From Linyphia triangularis (lineage: Eukaryota; Arthropoda; Arachnida; Araneae; Linyphiidae), in assembly GCA_963978545.1 (NCBI GenBank), contig OZ021722.1, forward strand, positions 13,107,801 to 13,171,800: DNA of 64,000 nucleotides, written 5' to 3'. The notes beneath the pieces are model-generated. The model ran no database searches, was not told the DNA's origin, and was given only the letters and a program-made list of their open reading frames with translations. Made by a program: the position numbers and the translations under genes. Positions 1 to 11,391 of the stretch are shown here, piece by piece. The stretch's first letter is position 1. Each line of letters opens with the position of its first letter.

Positions 1-304
1 GTTCTAAACATCCTCACTTCCGAAATCCCCTTAAAAACATTATAAAGGCATAAAAAGTTGAGAAATGAATGTCTTTAACACAGAGTTATCTTCCTTTGAG
101 CATAGCTTATCAACGACTGTTTTTCTCCTGTCCTCTGTTTCATTTATAAAAAAAGGTAATGTACGAATTTTCGAAAAGTATATCGAAAAATTGGCGATTT
201 TTCGAAATGAATGAAAATATGAAAATGGTAATAACACTGTTAACGACATATTTAAATTTAGTGACCAATATTATTAAAAGTTGTGCTATGTTCCACACCC
301 CTAG
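1..304 (+). repeat. Family A dispersed repeat, copy A1 (3' part)
   Basis: This is the 3' half of an approximately 0.75 kb repeat present eleven times in the window; the window edge cuts off its 5' part. Full copies begin with TACTTTCAATTACCC and a nearby inverted partner GGGTAATGAAAGTA, which together could fold as a 5' hairpin. They continue through a CATAACTCCCGAACAAATTG block and a GCGCATGCGC palindrome. They end with GTAATTGAAAGTTGTGCGAT followed by TTCCACACCCCTAG. ACTTTCAATTAC near one end and GTAATTGAAAGT near the other form subterminal inverted repeats. No copy has a long reading frame, so this is a non-autonomous element. I cannot assign a superfamily. Confidence 0.85.
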
Positions 305-667
305 TTTTAAATTTGATTTTCAAACAAATAACGCAATGTACTATTATAATAAGCTATTTGTCAGAAGCAGAAGGCATAGCGTTTAAATTGTCATATCCTT
401 TAAAAAATTTATTTTTGCATAAAAAAAGAAAAAAAAAGGGTCATCACAAGAACTATAGGAAATGTCATAGTTTTAAAGTCCTTTACCTATGTTCGGAGGA
501 CTTTTTTAAAACATGCTTTATGGGGGGAATATTTAAAGTGCCTTTTTATCATATAATTAGTATTACTAAAGATAAGTAATAGATAAAAAAAATTCAAATA
601 TATACTGTCATTATTTTACAAGAAGTATATTTTTACATGAAATTTTGATGAAATATTTCATTTACAT
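305..667. other. AT-rich unique sequence
   Basis: Very AT-rich sequence with short A runs. I see no gene, no inverted ends and no match to the other repeat families of the window. Confidence 0.5.
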
Positions 668-671
668 TTAA

Positions 672-875
672 CCCTTTGTACTCCAGGCCTTTTTCGCGCG
701 GAGGAATCAGCAACTCGAGACATTTTAGGTTCGGTTGGTGTTTATGGATTTGCTTCATAGAAACTAAACACAGTCATTGGCCTTGCATCGAATTTCCGCA
801 TCACACCTAATGGTCCTCTCGTGGTTTGGCATCCAATCGTGTGGAGCCTGAGAGGCGCCACTGGAGTGCAAAGGG
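672..875. mobile_element. piggyBac-like MITE flanked by TTAA
   Basis: A 204-bp non-coding element bounded on both sides by TTAA (668-671 and 876-879). Its ends are inverted: CCCTTTGTACTCCAG on the left and CTGGAGTGCAAAGGG on the right, differing at one base. TTAA target duplication plus CCC-starting termini is the signature of the piggyBac superfamily. It is GC-richer than its surroundings. The same terminal motif recurs at 54806, 55466 and 55739. Confidence 0.8.
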
Positions 876-879
876 TTAA

Positions 880-998
880 ACCAAAAGCTCTAACTCATAA
901 AATAATCACCCAATCTCAATTTTTTTAGTAATTGCCCTAGATAAGTTAGTTTAGACCAGAGCCAACTGTCCTTACTCCCCCCCCCCCTTCTTAATTTA
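880..998. other. Short spacer with a C run
   Basis: Unique AT-rich spacer ending in a C homopolymer near 977-987. Nothing else seen. Confidence 0.4.
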
Positions 999-1663
999 CA
1001 AAGAGGCAACTGCAATTTTTGGACCCCATCGAACATCATTCTGAATTTTTTATAGAAATTAGAGAAAAAGTTAGTAGATTACAAATCCACTGGTTTGCCG
1101 TGACAAAAATGGCAGAAACTGGTCAAAAATCGACTTTTAATAAGTTGAACTAAATCCACTTGCCAAATGCGCCATAACTTGCCAAATAATGAGCATTTTT
1201 TTTTTTTATTTGGTAATCCTCACTCTTTAATTATCAATTAAGAAGGTTGCAGACGATTCAGATATCTGGCGACGGTCTACTTACATCTATTAAAAGGGAG
1301 CCAAGTTAGCAATGAACATTACGTCACTGATGACGCAACTAATGTCGCCAATTTGGCTTAGTTTTAAAAGATACCAAGTTTTCCGAGCCAGAGATCAGAA
1401 ATCGTTTGCGCTTTTTCTGATTGAAATTCAAAATGCAGTGGATCGCCAGACGAAAAAGTTTGTTTTCTTTTTGGCAAGTTATGACATATTTGGCAATCGG
1501 AATTTCAGTTCAACTCATTCCAAGTCGATTTTTGATCAGTTTCAGCTATTTTTGCCATGGCAGACCACAATGGATTCGTAATCTACTCACTTTTCTCCAA
1601 TTTCTATAAAAAATTCAGAATGATGTTCGATGAGGTCCAAAAATTGCAGTCGCCTCTCGGACT
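999..1663 (-). mobile_element. Family B palindromic MITE, copy B1
   Basis: A roughly 660-bp element whose two ends are inverted copies of each other over about 190-200 bp: AGAGGCAACTGCAATTTTTG at 1002 and the matching GCAGTCGCCTCTCGG near 1646-1660. The middle (about 270 bp) is unique and runs in the opposite direction to copies B2 and B3. The left tip is decayed here. No transposase is encoded. Folded, the element would form a very long hairpin. The clean TA flanks of B2 and B3 suggest a Tc1/mariner-type mobiliser. Confidence 0.85.
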
Positions 1664-2014
1664 TTAACGCAATGTTAAAAATACAGTTTTAGAAACTTCA
1701 AAATTTGGCCAGGAATGTTCATGAATAATAAAAGTTTGTCAAATTTCATTGAAATCCACATTTCCCACGTAGGCAAGTACCACAAATTAATGATTACAAG
1801 TGCGGAGCGTAACTTCTATTATACGAATACACCTGCATTATTTTCGACCCTAAATTATCATAAAAGTTCTAATGATGTCAAACTATAAATAGCGAATCAA
1901 TCAATCTTTAATAAAACAAAGAAAGTGTTCTAAGACCCTTTTCTCAGAAGGATCATGTAGGTTAATTGCGTAAAACATCTTCAGCTAAAGGCTTAACAAT
2001 AATTCATTAAAAAT
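1664..2014. other. AT-rich unique spacer
   Basis: No gene, no terminal inverted repeats and no tandem structure recognised. Confidence 0.4.
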
Positions 2015-2540
2015 TTAGGGGTAAGAAACATAGCACAACTTTCAATTACGCTATGTTACTGAAGTGAATTTGGGTAAAAAAAAAAAAATCTTCGCCAAAC
2101 TGGTGTTTTTGGCGATATACTTTTCGATAATTCTAAAATTATCCTTTTTTATAAGTGAAACTGAGGAGAGGAGAAAACGATCATCGATGATGCATGTTCA
2201 AGCAAAGAAAACTCTGTGTTGAAGGCATTCGTTTTTTAAATTTTTACGCCGTTAAAGCATTGTTACGGAAATTTCGTAGGTGGTGATGTTTAGAACACTT
2301 TAACAGGCATTACAACAGCGATTTTGATCAAAATCGTTAGAGCTATTTTTTAGCAATCATTGAAAAACATGATTTTTTCAATGGCAGGTACATTATGCGC
2401 ACGCGCGATTTTGACGAAAACCTTAATGGTAGGTCTCATGGCCATCACCATCCCTCACACCAAATTTGAATATCATAGATCAATTTGTTCGGCAGTTATG
2501 CTGACCACAGATACACTGACAGCCATTTCTTCTAGATAAT
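2015..2540 (-). repeat. Family A copy A2, 5' end truncated
   Basis: Reverse-oriented family A copy. It starts with the complement of the family 3' end (TAGGGGTAAGAAACATAGCA) and runs to the block complementary to CATAACTCCCGAAC. It stops where forward copy A3 begins, so the last ~100 bp of the element (its 5' hairpin) are missing. Confidence 0.8.
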
Positions 2541-3231
2541 ATTTACTTTTAATCACCCATATGAATACATAGGGTAATGAAAGTATAGCATTCGGTCAAA
2601 AAAGTTTTTGGATTTTTTTTGCATTTCTCCACGTTTTGGAACATCCTGATTTCAAAAAGTGATATCGAAAAAATGTCTGTTTGTATGTGGTCAGCATAAC
2701 TCCCGAACAAATTGACCTACGATATTCAAATTTGGTTTGCGAGTAGGTGGTAGCCATGGGACCTACCATTAAGGCTTTCGTCAAAATCGCTCATGCGCGT
2801 AAGGTAGCTGCCATTGAAAAAATCATGTTTATCAGTTATTGCTGAAAAACGGCTCTAACGATTTGGTTCAAATTCACTGTGGCAATGCCTCTTAAGGTGT
2901 CCTAAACATCCCCACCACTGAAAATCCCATACAGATGCTTTAATGGCGTAAAAAGTTGAAAAACGAGAGTTATAAAGTTATAATATAAGAATTATAGATA
3001 AGCACATAGCTAAAATTCCTTTTTTTCCCCCTTCCCTTTTCCCCGCGCCCCCCCCCCCTTTTTTTTTTTTAAGAATTTAAAAAAAAAAAAAAAAACATTT
3101 AAGAATTATCTAAAAAAATATCGCCAAACAGGCAATTTTTTCTAAGCGACTGATGAAAATATAAAAAAGATAAATTACGCAAATCAGCAATATAGTGTAA
3201 TTGAAAGTTGTGCGATGTTCCACACCCCTAG
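2541..3231 (+). repeat. Family A copy A3, near full length
   Basis: Runs from the 5' hairpin (TTACTTTTAATCACCC, then GGGTAATGAAAGTA) to the 3' end CACCCCTAG. It contains the GTCAGCATAACTCCCGAAC block, and it has an A/C/T homopolymer-rich insertion around 3010-3100. It lies head-to-head with A2 and is followed directly by A4. Confidence 0.85.
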
Positions 3232-3234
3232 TTT

Positions 3235-3365
3235 ACTTTCGATTACCCATAAACATTATACATAGGGTAATGAAAGTATAGCATTCGGTCAAAAAAAAAA
3301 ATTAAGATTTTTTGCATTTCTCCACATTTTGGAACACCCTGATTTCGAAAAAGTGATCGAACGTT
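3235..3365 (+). repeat. Family A copy A4, 5' fragment
   Basis: Begins three bases after the end of A3 with ACTTTCGATTACCC and the usual GGGTAATGAAAGTATAGC. It stops after the CCCTGATTTCGAAAAAGTGA block. It is a head-to-tail tandem partial copy, either an insertion next to A3 or a truncated tandem. Confidence 0.75.
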
Positions 3366-3675
3366 ATTTAATCATGAAAAGTTCGGCCGAAAGGAAGTGC
3401 GAAATAAAATAAAACATGCCCACTGTAAAACAAGTTCAAACAAACCAGCTTGTTTATCGACACTAAAACACCCTATACAATTAATAGTAAATTGTAATTA
3501 ATAGTAATTAATTAATATTAATAGTAATAGTAGTTTTTTAAAATATTGTAACATAAATCAAAAATGAAATTAAAAAGCCGCCTGATGATGAAGTCGCTAA
3601 ATTTAAGAAATGGCCTTTCAATTTAATTTGTTATTGATATTTTAATACTTTAATAATGTCATTGTTTAAAATCAT
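3366..3675. other. AT-rich unique spacer
   Basis: Contains short direct repeats of TTAATAGTAA-type sequence near 3480-3530. No gene seen. Confidence 0.4.
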
Positions 3676-4446
3676 TTTTTACTTTCAATTACTCAAAAGT
3701 GTACATAGAGTAACATAGGCAAGTATAGCATTCCGTCAAAAAGAAAAAAAAATCGATTATTCGGCCTTTCTCCACGTTTTGGAACATCCTGATTTGAAAA
3801 AGGTGATCTAGAAGAAATGTCTGTCTGTGTATCTGTGCGTGTGTGTGTGTGTGTCTGTGGTCAGCATAACTCCCGAACAAATTGATCAACCATGTTCAAA
3901 TTTGGTGCGCGGGTTGGTGGTAGCCATGGGACCTACCATTAGAGTTTTCGTCAAAATCGCGCATGCGCATAAGTTATCTGCCATTGAAAAAATCATGTTT
4001 TTCAATAATTGTCAAAATACGGCTCTAACGATTTTGTTCAAAATCGCTGTGATAATTCCTCTTAAGGCATTCTAAACAACCCACCTCCGAAATTTCCATA
4101 AAAATGTTTTAATGATATAAAAAATTGAAAAACGAATGCAATCAACACAGAGTTCTCTTTCCTTGAGCATACCTCATCAACGATCGTTTTTTCTTCTCTC
4201 CTCAGTTTCACTTATAAAAAAGGATAATAAAAGAATTATCGAAAAGTATATCGCCAAAATCACCATTTTCGCGGAGTTTTTTTTTTTTTTTTTCCTTAAA
4301 AGACACATACATGAATTATAGCAAAAATATCGCCAAACTGGTTATTTTTGCTAAATGAATGCTAATAATATAAAGACTCTAAATGACACAAATCTGCCTC
4401 AGTATTATTGTATAATTGAAAATTGTGCGATGTTCCTCGCCCCTAG
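3676..4446 (+). repeat. Family A copy A5, full length
   Basis: Complete forward copy from TACTTTCAATTACTC to CGCCCCTAG. It carries a short (GT)n at about 3838-3855 where other copies have only a few GT units, the GCGCATGCGC palindrome near 3959-3968, and the conserved 3' block ending in GAAAATTGTGCGATGTTCC. Confidence 0.9.
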
Positions 4447-5981
4447 TTTTAAAAGCAGTTGAATTTTTAAATTTTATATGACAAGATAACAATTTTCTTA
4501 CTAGTATTCAAGCTATTATTTAGTCACACAAAAAATATGTTTAATAAAATCAAATAATGTCAATAAAATAAAACTCAGAAAAATCATAAATAATAGGTTC
4601 TTCCTTTCTTAGAAATAAACGTTTGTCAGTGTGGTAAATATATAAATAAGAGAAATATCGGTGGGAATTAATTAGTATATAAAAACTAGAAATAACATTT
4701 ATTGACAGAATTTATGTCAAATTTAGTATTGTATTTGGAGTTCTGTGTTAGTTAGCGTATATACATAGATTACCATATCAAATAAGAGATATATTGAACT
4801 TTAATTAAAATAATGGAGGTTTCTTTTGATTGTATTTGCTAAAGATTAGCTGAGTAATTAGTTTTCGGAACTTGACGTTTCTTATATTGTAAAATAATAA
4901 TTAATCTTTGATAGCTATTAAATAGTTATCGTCTAATTAAAAGATATTTCTTCTTAAATTAAAAATAATAATAAAAAAAAAATTGGGTAATTAATATGGT
5001 ACTTGAATATTCAAAGTATTAGTATTTCTTTTATTCAATAATGCTAATTAGAAATGATAGTTAAGGATTTTCTGAGTTTAGGAAAATTCTTGACATATTT
5101 TTTAATTTTCAAACATAATTATTGAAAATAAAAGGTAATTAATTTCTCATTGTCTTTAAATTAAAATTAATATCGGGAACGATTTACTTTTATTTCCCAT
5201 TTGCTTTGTGTCATTTTCATTCAGATTCACTATAACACACTATAGTAGATGCATTTAATTTTTTAAGCTATTTGTAATGTGACTATAACAGTTACTTAAT
5301 AACCTCTACTACGTTACATAGTTATTGCTATACATTGGATTTGTAGCCAAGCATGTATAATTTGAAGACATTTACTGATGGAAATTTCTTAATGTTAAAC
5401 TTAGCAAAATCATTTCCAGTTTAAAAAAATATGTTTGCAAAAAATAATCCATCGCTGATTTGGAGCAAAAAAGTTGGCGAGGAAATTATCCATCTAACAT
5501 CCAATTTCCGAATGAAATACTTTAATTTGTAGCCAAAATTTGAGATTCCAATAGAGTTACCATAGAAACCTTCTGATCGAATTTTAAAGTACTATCGGTA
5601 AAATTATTTTGTAATCCCACTAATCTCATCAAGACCTTCAAATTGATATATAACACTTGTCTTTATCATCCATAACTTAGGCTTAATGAATTACAAAGTA
5701 TACTTCCATCTAGAGCAGTATCTGTGATCCGTGGACGGTAAACCGTGAAGAAGGTCAAAAGTGTTCAATGATACAATCAAAGGATTTAAATGGAAAAGAA
5801 AATTAAATGTCGTCCATTGTTTTGGGAGGCTTCACTTTAAGCAAAATATTTCAACAAGAATAAATTATTTGTAACGTACGAAATGGCATTATAATTAGAA
5901 TATCAGTCAAACCCTCAACCCGATTAATTCAAAGTAAATACAACTATAATAAAATCGATGAATATTTGCTATCTCGACGCT
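4447..5981. other. 1.5 kb AT-rich unique sequence
   Basis: Low-complexity AT-rich DNA with no open frame of note. I see no inverted ends or homology to other parts of the window. It could be unique intergenic or intronic sequence. Confidence 0.4.
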
Positions 5982-6779
5982 TTTTACTTTCAATTACCCG
6001 TATGTAATAATACATAAGGTAATGGAAGTATAGAATTAGGTTAAAAAAAAATTTAGATTTTTTTTTTCTTTCTTTTTTTTTTTTTTTTTTTTGTATTTCT
6101 CTACGTTTTGGAAAATCCTGATCTCAAAAAACTTATATAGAAAAAATTTCTGTGTGTATGTGTGTCTGTAGTCAGTATAACTCCCGAAAAAAATTGACCT
6201 ACGATGTTCAAATTTGGTGTGCGGGTTGGTGGTGACACAGGAACCTACCATTAAAGTTGTCGTCAAAATCGCGCATGCGCATAAGGTAGCTGCCATTGAA
6301 AAAATCATGGTTTCAGTAATTGCTAAAAAACGGCTCTAACGATTTTGTTCAAAATTGCTGTAGTAATGCCTCTTAGGGTATTCCAAACATCCCACCTCCG
6401 AAATTTCCATAAAAATGTTTTAATGACGTAAAAATATTGAAAAACGAATGCTTTCAACACAGAGCATACCTCATCAATGATCGTTTTTTCTTCTCTCCTC
6501 AGTTTTACGCACAAGAAAGGATTATATAAGAATTATCGAAAAGTATATCTCCAAAATCATCATTTTGGTGGAGTTTTTTTTTTTAAAAGACCCCATACAA
6601 GGATTATCGCAAACAATATCGCCAAACTAACCATTTTTGCTATAAATAAATTATAAAAAAAAAAAAAATAAAAAAAAAAAAAAAAAAACGAATAAATTAA
6701 AATATAAAAACGGTAAGTGACACAAATCCACGTCAGTATTATAGCGTAATTGAAAGTTGTGCGATGTTCCACACTCCTA
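5982..6779 (+). repeat. Family A copy A6, full length
   Basis: Forward copy from TTTACTTTCAATTACCCG to TTCCACACTCCTA. It contains long T runs (6061-6092) and A runs (6656-6688) that lengthen it. The GCGCATGCGC motif lies near 6271-6280. Confidence 0.9.
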
Positions 6780-6963
6780 TTTTTTCCTCCCAATCATGAC
6801 GCGAATTCAAAAAAGCTCTTTTAAAACCTTCCAGAATGCATTTTCTATTTAAATTTGGAATACTTAGTAGAGTGCACCCATTTGAACGTTATTTCAGAGC
6901 AGTTACTTATAGAACTCGTGCATTTCTTGTTTCAATTTCAATTGGTAACTATAACAAAATTGT
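6780..6963. other. Unique spacer between two elements
   Basis: No recognisable structure. Confidence 0.3.
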
Positions 6964-6967
6964 TTAA

Positions 6968-7686
6968 GGGGACATGGGACACTGAAATCACCAAAAATTA
7001 CGTTTTTTGTTTTCATTCTATAAAAATTGCTTATGCCACTAGCTTTAATTTCGCGTTTGAATTTTTGAAATTCGATGATTTTAAGTGGTAAAATCTTTAT
7101 TTTAACTAACTATTTTAACGCATCGCACACTTGTTGGCAAAGGCTAAAAATGCGTTTTTCTCAGCTTCGCTTTTTCCCATTTTACTTATGTTCGAAAAGC
7201 TCCTTGCGATTCATTTTTTGATAAATCCACCTAATTTTTTTGTATTAATAATTTTTAATGTTCTATAAAGAAATTTACACATGCTTTTTTATGTCACATA
7301 ATTTTTTATATACTTTTTCATGTTGGGAATTTGAAGTATGTGCATTTTTTAATGAGAAATCACTGGCACCAAGTTTGAAATTTTATTTCTGTTCAACTAT
7401 TGCACCTAAAGATAAAAGCATGTTTGAAAATGTTTATAATATATTGATAAACAACTTCAAATTTTTCTTTCATGTTCGTCAAAATATTGTGTCGCGAGGA
7501 GCATTTTGAAAAAAATTAAAATTTCGTGTTATTTTAATGCATTTTTCTCAATAATTTACTATCTATTTTATATTATCTGCTCAAATTGTGTTGTTTTGTT
7601 TAAAGTCACATCTTCTATGTTTATGCCAAATTTTATTTAATTCTTGGCAAAACTAAAGAATTTTGGCAAAAGTGTCCTATGTCCCC
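6968..7686. mobile_element. TTAA-flanked non-autonomous DNA transposon (719 bp)
   Basis: Bounded by exact TTAA on both sides (6964-6967 and 7687-7690). Terminal inverted repeats are GGGGACATGGGACACT on the left and AGTGTCCTATGTCCCC on the right, 15 of 16 matching. The interior is AT-rich and carries no transposase. TTAA duplication occurs in piggyBac and Kolobok. The GGGG terminus differs from the CCC terminus of the piggyBac-like MITEs elsewhere in this window, so this is a different family; Kolobok is possible. Confidence 0.8.
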
Positions 7687-7690
7687 TTAA

Positions 7691-8047
7691 AAATATATAG
7701 TTTATAGGGTACAACATTTCTACTAGTATATCCATACCACGTGGCAATAACTTTTCTGTTGGCGAATAATTTGCCACTTAACCACATTTTTTTCAGTAGG
7801 GCGAATAATTTTCTGATTTCAGCGTTTGAGTTCTCTTTCAAAAACTATAAACGGTATCAGGGGTCTAACGAAAAAGCAATATTTTATCATATAAAAGGTA
7901 GGGAACAAATGGCGATACGCTCCAACTGTATATTTTGAACTGGTGGTTGTCGATTAATAGCTGAGATGGTTTGTACTCTTAATGATATGTACTACGATAA
8001 TGGTTAATAAGATCGGGATCTATAACTGAACATGGATTCTAAACCCC
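7691..8047. other. Unique AT-rich sequence
   Basis: Nothing recognised beyond a short C run at 8045-8051. Confidence 0.3.
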
Positions 8048-8135
8048 CCCAAAAAAACATCCATGTCTAACTCAAGATTCGAACCCCTCACCTTTAACAA
8101 GCGCTACCAGAAAGCAAACCCCACAGCTATCAGGT
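8048..8135 (-). mobile_element. Degenerate tRNA-type SINE fragment (second SINE family)
   Basis: On the minus strand this reads like the tRNA-derived head of a SINE: a decayed box A region, then GAGGGGTTCGAATCTTGAG, which contains a box B (GGTTCGAATC), then a tail beginning ACATGGATG. It resembles the fragments at 45275, 50845 and 51607 more than the main SINE family. Old and truncated. Confidence 0.45.
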
Positions 8136-8387
8136 GGGCTATTTTCGGTAAGAAACTGTTGATCTAGATTCCTTTAACATTCTTTAAAAAAACTCATACA
8201 ATAATTAAAACATTGGGCTATAAAGATAACTATATATTAATGATCTGAATCCAAGGTTACCGCAAACTCAATTCCGCTCAAACTCACGCTTAAAGACCGA
8301 TTTGTCTCTTGACCAACGACAAAGATTTCAGATGAGTTGCCGAGCAGGAGTGAGGAGAGTCATAATTACTGTATGAATTTATTATTT
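8136..8387. other. Unique spacer
   Basis: No repeat or gene recognised. The last 14 bases before the SINE dimer are its target-site duplication. Confidence 0.3.
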
Positions 8388-8401
8388 GATCATCACATAA
8401 A

Positions 8402-8776
8402 TGTTGTTTCCAGATTATCTGGCGCCGTCAGCAACACGAGGGCTATAATGCGCCGAAACATCCGTCCTTAGACAAGCCAACATACATTTACAAACACTCA
8501 TGCCTAACACGGGACTCGGAACCCGCAACCTCGTGGTCTAGAAGTTAGTATGCTAACCACTATACCGTTTGGTCGGTCTGTTTGAAATGAATAGTTGATA
8601 AGTTGTTTTCAGATTATCTGGTGCCGTCAGCAACACGAGGTCTATAATGCGCCGAAACATTCGTCCTTAGACAAGCCAACATACATTTACAAACACTCAT
8701 GCCTAACACGGGACTCGGAACCCGCAACCTCGCGGTCTAGAAGCTAGCACGCTAACCACTATACCGTTTGGTCGGC
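8402..8776 (-). mobile_element. Dimeric tRNA-derived SINE (copies C1 + C2)
   Basis: Two ~175-bp SINE units in the same minus orientation (about 8402-8576 and 8605-8776) joined by a ~28-bp linker containing GAATAGTTGATAAG. Each unit has, on the minus strand, a box A (TAGTGGTTAGC) and a box B-like GGGTTCCGAGTCCC, then a tail ending in CAGATAATCTG(A/G)AAACAAC. The whole dimer is flanked by one exact 14-bp duplication GATCATCACATAAA (8388-8401 and 8777-8790). It therefore inserted as a single unit, by retrotransposition of a dimeric RNA. Neither unit has a separate TSD here. The linker is also found at 19223-19248. Confidence 0.9.
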
Positions 8777-8790
8777 GATCATCACATAAA

Positions 8791-10002
8791 AGTATGATTT
8801 TTGAAACATTTTTACCACACAATAACTCCTAACCACATAAATTAACGCATATCCATCAAAGCTATTTCCACCACATGAATTCCATACGAAGATATCCCAT
8901 AGTATAGTCAACCCCAAACATGGGACAAAAACAAAACCTTCCTCATCACTTTTAATTAATGTCTTTCCTAGATCCGCAACCAAATACACCCCCATATATT
9001 GTTCCAAACTTATCATTACCAGCCGTCTCCCCCGACACCTGGGGTGGGGGGGGGGGGGAAGGAAGCAACATCCAACCCTTCGGTGACCAAAGTCATTAAG
9101 GTCACAACGATATGATTCTTTTAGTTGCAATCTATCTCGCGAGGCAACAAGAAGATATGAGCCTTTTCTCTCTTGTGGTCACAAGGAAACCTAATCATGA
9201 TCCTTATAGCCCCCCCCTGCCCCCCTCGGGGGATCCATTAGTCTTTAGGGTGGGAGGGCAGGAGGGGCAAAGGGGTTTTTGATGGACACTGTAATTATCT
9301 AACGTGTCCCACCGATCAGGTCTAATCGGACTGCCCTTTGATCGCTGGTCGACTGCTGGACCTGACAAGCGGGCAGACGCCTCTTCATTAGAAGTTGCTC
9401 TTTCCCTGCTCACTCCCGCTCGCCAACCCGTCTTTAGTTAAGCCCAGGGGCTATCGGCGATGTCAATTGGAGGAGGCCTGTTTCATCAGAGCTTCTCTCT
9501 CTTTCTTTTGCTTCTTGTTTCTTTTTGGCAAGGGGATTTTTTTTTTTTCTCTTCGTGGGGACTTCTTTTTAGATTGTAACAGAGGTTTCTGATGGGCTTG
9601 TTTGATGTTGTGTTTATGTACGTGTGGGCGTGGATGGAAATGCGTATGAAATCTATGAATTGCTATTAGTTAAACTATGATTAACTTACTAAATACACTT
9701 ACCAGAGATACCGAGTTTTCTATGGATTTTCCGTAGTTTTTAAGGATTTTTCGTACCTTCTTCTTTGAAACCTAAAAAAAAGGCCTACGTGAAATATCTT
9801 TTTTCAATCTTTTGCAAATACTTTCAAAATTCAACTATACTTTTGCTATTACCAAGATTTACGCTGGTTTTGCTGAGTGTTACTTTGATATAACAGTCGC
9901 TATTATATCTTACATTCATTCATCGCATGGGTACACAATAAAAAGAAGTACAAATCTGTAAAAACTAAGATAAACTACACTTACTTGCTTAATTGCGTAT
10001 AT
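8791..10002. other. Unique sequence with a GC-richer island
   Basis: Around 9000-9480 the DNA is distinctly GC-richer than average, with G and C homopolymers (about 9044-9058 and 9211-9227). I find no repeat homology and no convincing gene. A 123-codon minus-strand frame at 8759-9130 ends inside the SINE and has no recognisable domain. The island could be a conserved non-coding or regulatory element or an unrecognised exon. Confidence 0.35.
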
Positions 10003-10602
10003 TTACATCCAATTACCCATACGTGTACATAGTGTAATGAAAGTATAGCATTAGGTAAAAAAAAAATTGCTTTCCTCTCCGTTTTGGAACATCCTAAATA
10101 CAAAAATGTGGTAAAGAAAAAATGTTTGTTTGTCTGTATGCACGTGGTCAGCCTCCCGAGCAAATTGACTTACGATGTTCAAATTTGGTGTGCGGGCTGG
10201 TGTTGGACATAAAACCTACTAGTAGGGTTTTCGTCGAAATCTCGCATGCTCATAAAGTTGAAATCCTAAAAAACAATGATAAAAATCATGTTTTTCAGAC
10301 TAAAAAAACGGCTCTAACAATTTTGTCCAAAATCGCTGCGTTAATGCCTCTAAAAATGTCCTAAACATCCCCACCTTCGAAACGTTCGTAGAAATGTGAC
10401 GAATAAGGAGTAAAAAGTTGAAAAACGAGTGCCTTTAACACAGAACTCCCTGCCATTCAGGATCGCGTATCAAAGATTAATTTCTTTCGGTTTCATGAAC
10501 AAGAAAAGGAGACAGTGAGATCTATCGAATAACATCACCAATTTTGCCATTTTGGCATTTTCCCCCATTTCCTCATGAAAAATTATCGTCAAACATTATC
10601 GA
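10003..10602 (+). repeat. Family A copy A7, lacking the 3' end
   Basis: Begins with ATTTACATCCAATTACCCAT and the partner GTGTAATGAAAGTATAGC. It keeps the GATGTTCAAATTTGGTGTGC block and stops after AAAAATTATCGTCAAACATT. The usual 3' 100-150 bp are missing; the sequence continues directly into a reverse-transcriptase fragment. Confidence 0.8.
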
Positions 10603-10621
10603 CTTCATCGACTATCTCACC

Positions 10622-10727
10622 TAAATCAAGTGGTATTATTTTGCCACTTTTTAGAGGACTGGTTAGACCACACCTAGAGTATGCAGTGCAATTGTTTGCC
10701 TCATCTCAAGGATATGGATTTGTTGTA
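10622..10727 (+). pseudogene. CR1/Jockey-like non-LTR reverse transcriptase fragment, piece 1
   Basis: Translates in one frame to a peptide containing ILPLFRGLVRPHLEYAVQLF. The VRPHLEYA motif is typical of the region just C-terminal to the catalytic core of arthropod CR1/Jockey-type reverse transcriptases. The frame is broken at 10727 by MITE B2 and resumes at 11392 with LEMVQRRAI, the next conserved motif of the same family (VQRRA). Nothing N-terminal of this region is present, so it is a 5'-truncated copy, as is usual for non-LTR elements. The remainder (piece 3) lies beyond the pentanucleotide array at 16730. It cannot encode an active enzyme. Confidence 0.8.
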
Positions 10728-11389
10728 GTCCGAGAGGCGACTGCAATTTTTGGACCCCCATCGAACATCACTCTGAATTTTTTTTATAGAAATTGGGGAA
10801 AAGTGAGTAGATTAGGAATCCACTGGTCTGCCGTGGCAAAAATGGCCGAAACTAATCAATAATCGACTTGGAATGAGTTGAACTAAAATCCGATTGCCAA
10901 ATATGTCATAACTTGCCAAAAAGAGAACAAACTTATTCGTCTGGCAACTCACTTCATTTTGATTTTCAATGAGAAAAAGCGCAAACGATTTCTGATCTTT
11001 GGCTCGGAAAACTTATATCTTTTAAAAGTAAGCCAAATTGGCTACATCAGTCACGTCATAAGTGACCTAATATTTGTTTCCAACTTGGCTCCCTTTTAAT
11101 AGATGCAAGTAGACCGTCGCCAGATGTCTGAATCATCTGTAACCTTCTTAATTGAAAATTAAAGAGTGAGGGTTACCAAATAAAAAAAAAATGCTCATAA
11201 TCTGGCAAGTTATGGCGCATTTGACAATTGGATTTAGTTCAACTTATTAAAAGTCGATTTTTGACCAGTTTCGGCCATTTTTGCCACGGCAGACCAGTGG
11301 ATTCATAATTTACTCACTTTTCTCTAATTTTTATAAAAAATTAAGAATGATATTCGATGGGGTCCAAAAATTGCAGCCGCCTCTCAGTC
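10728..11389 (+). mobile_element. Family B palindromic MITE, copy B2
   Basis: A 662-bp element with ~195-bp inverted arms, GTCCGAGAGGCGACTGCAAT on the left and GCAGCCGCCTCTCAGTC on the right. It is flanked by TA on both sides (10726-10727 and 11390-11391). Taking out the element with one TA puts the reverse-transcriptase frame back in register across the junction, which is direct evidence for TA target duplication and for the exact boundaries. The loop has no coding capacity. Confidence 0.92.
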
Positions 11390-11391
11390 TA

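Noticed and set aside
8759..9130. 123-codon minus-strand open frame
   Set aside because: It ends inside the SINE and its TSD (peptide ending IADQTV) and shows no recognisable domain. I kept it only as part of the unique-region description.
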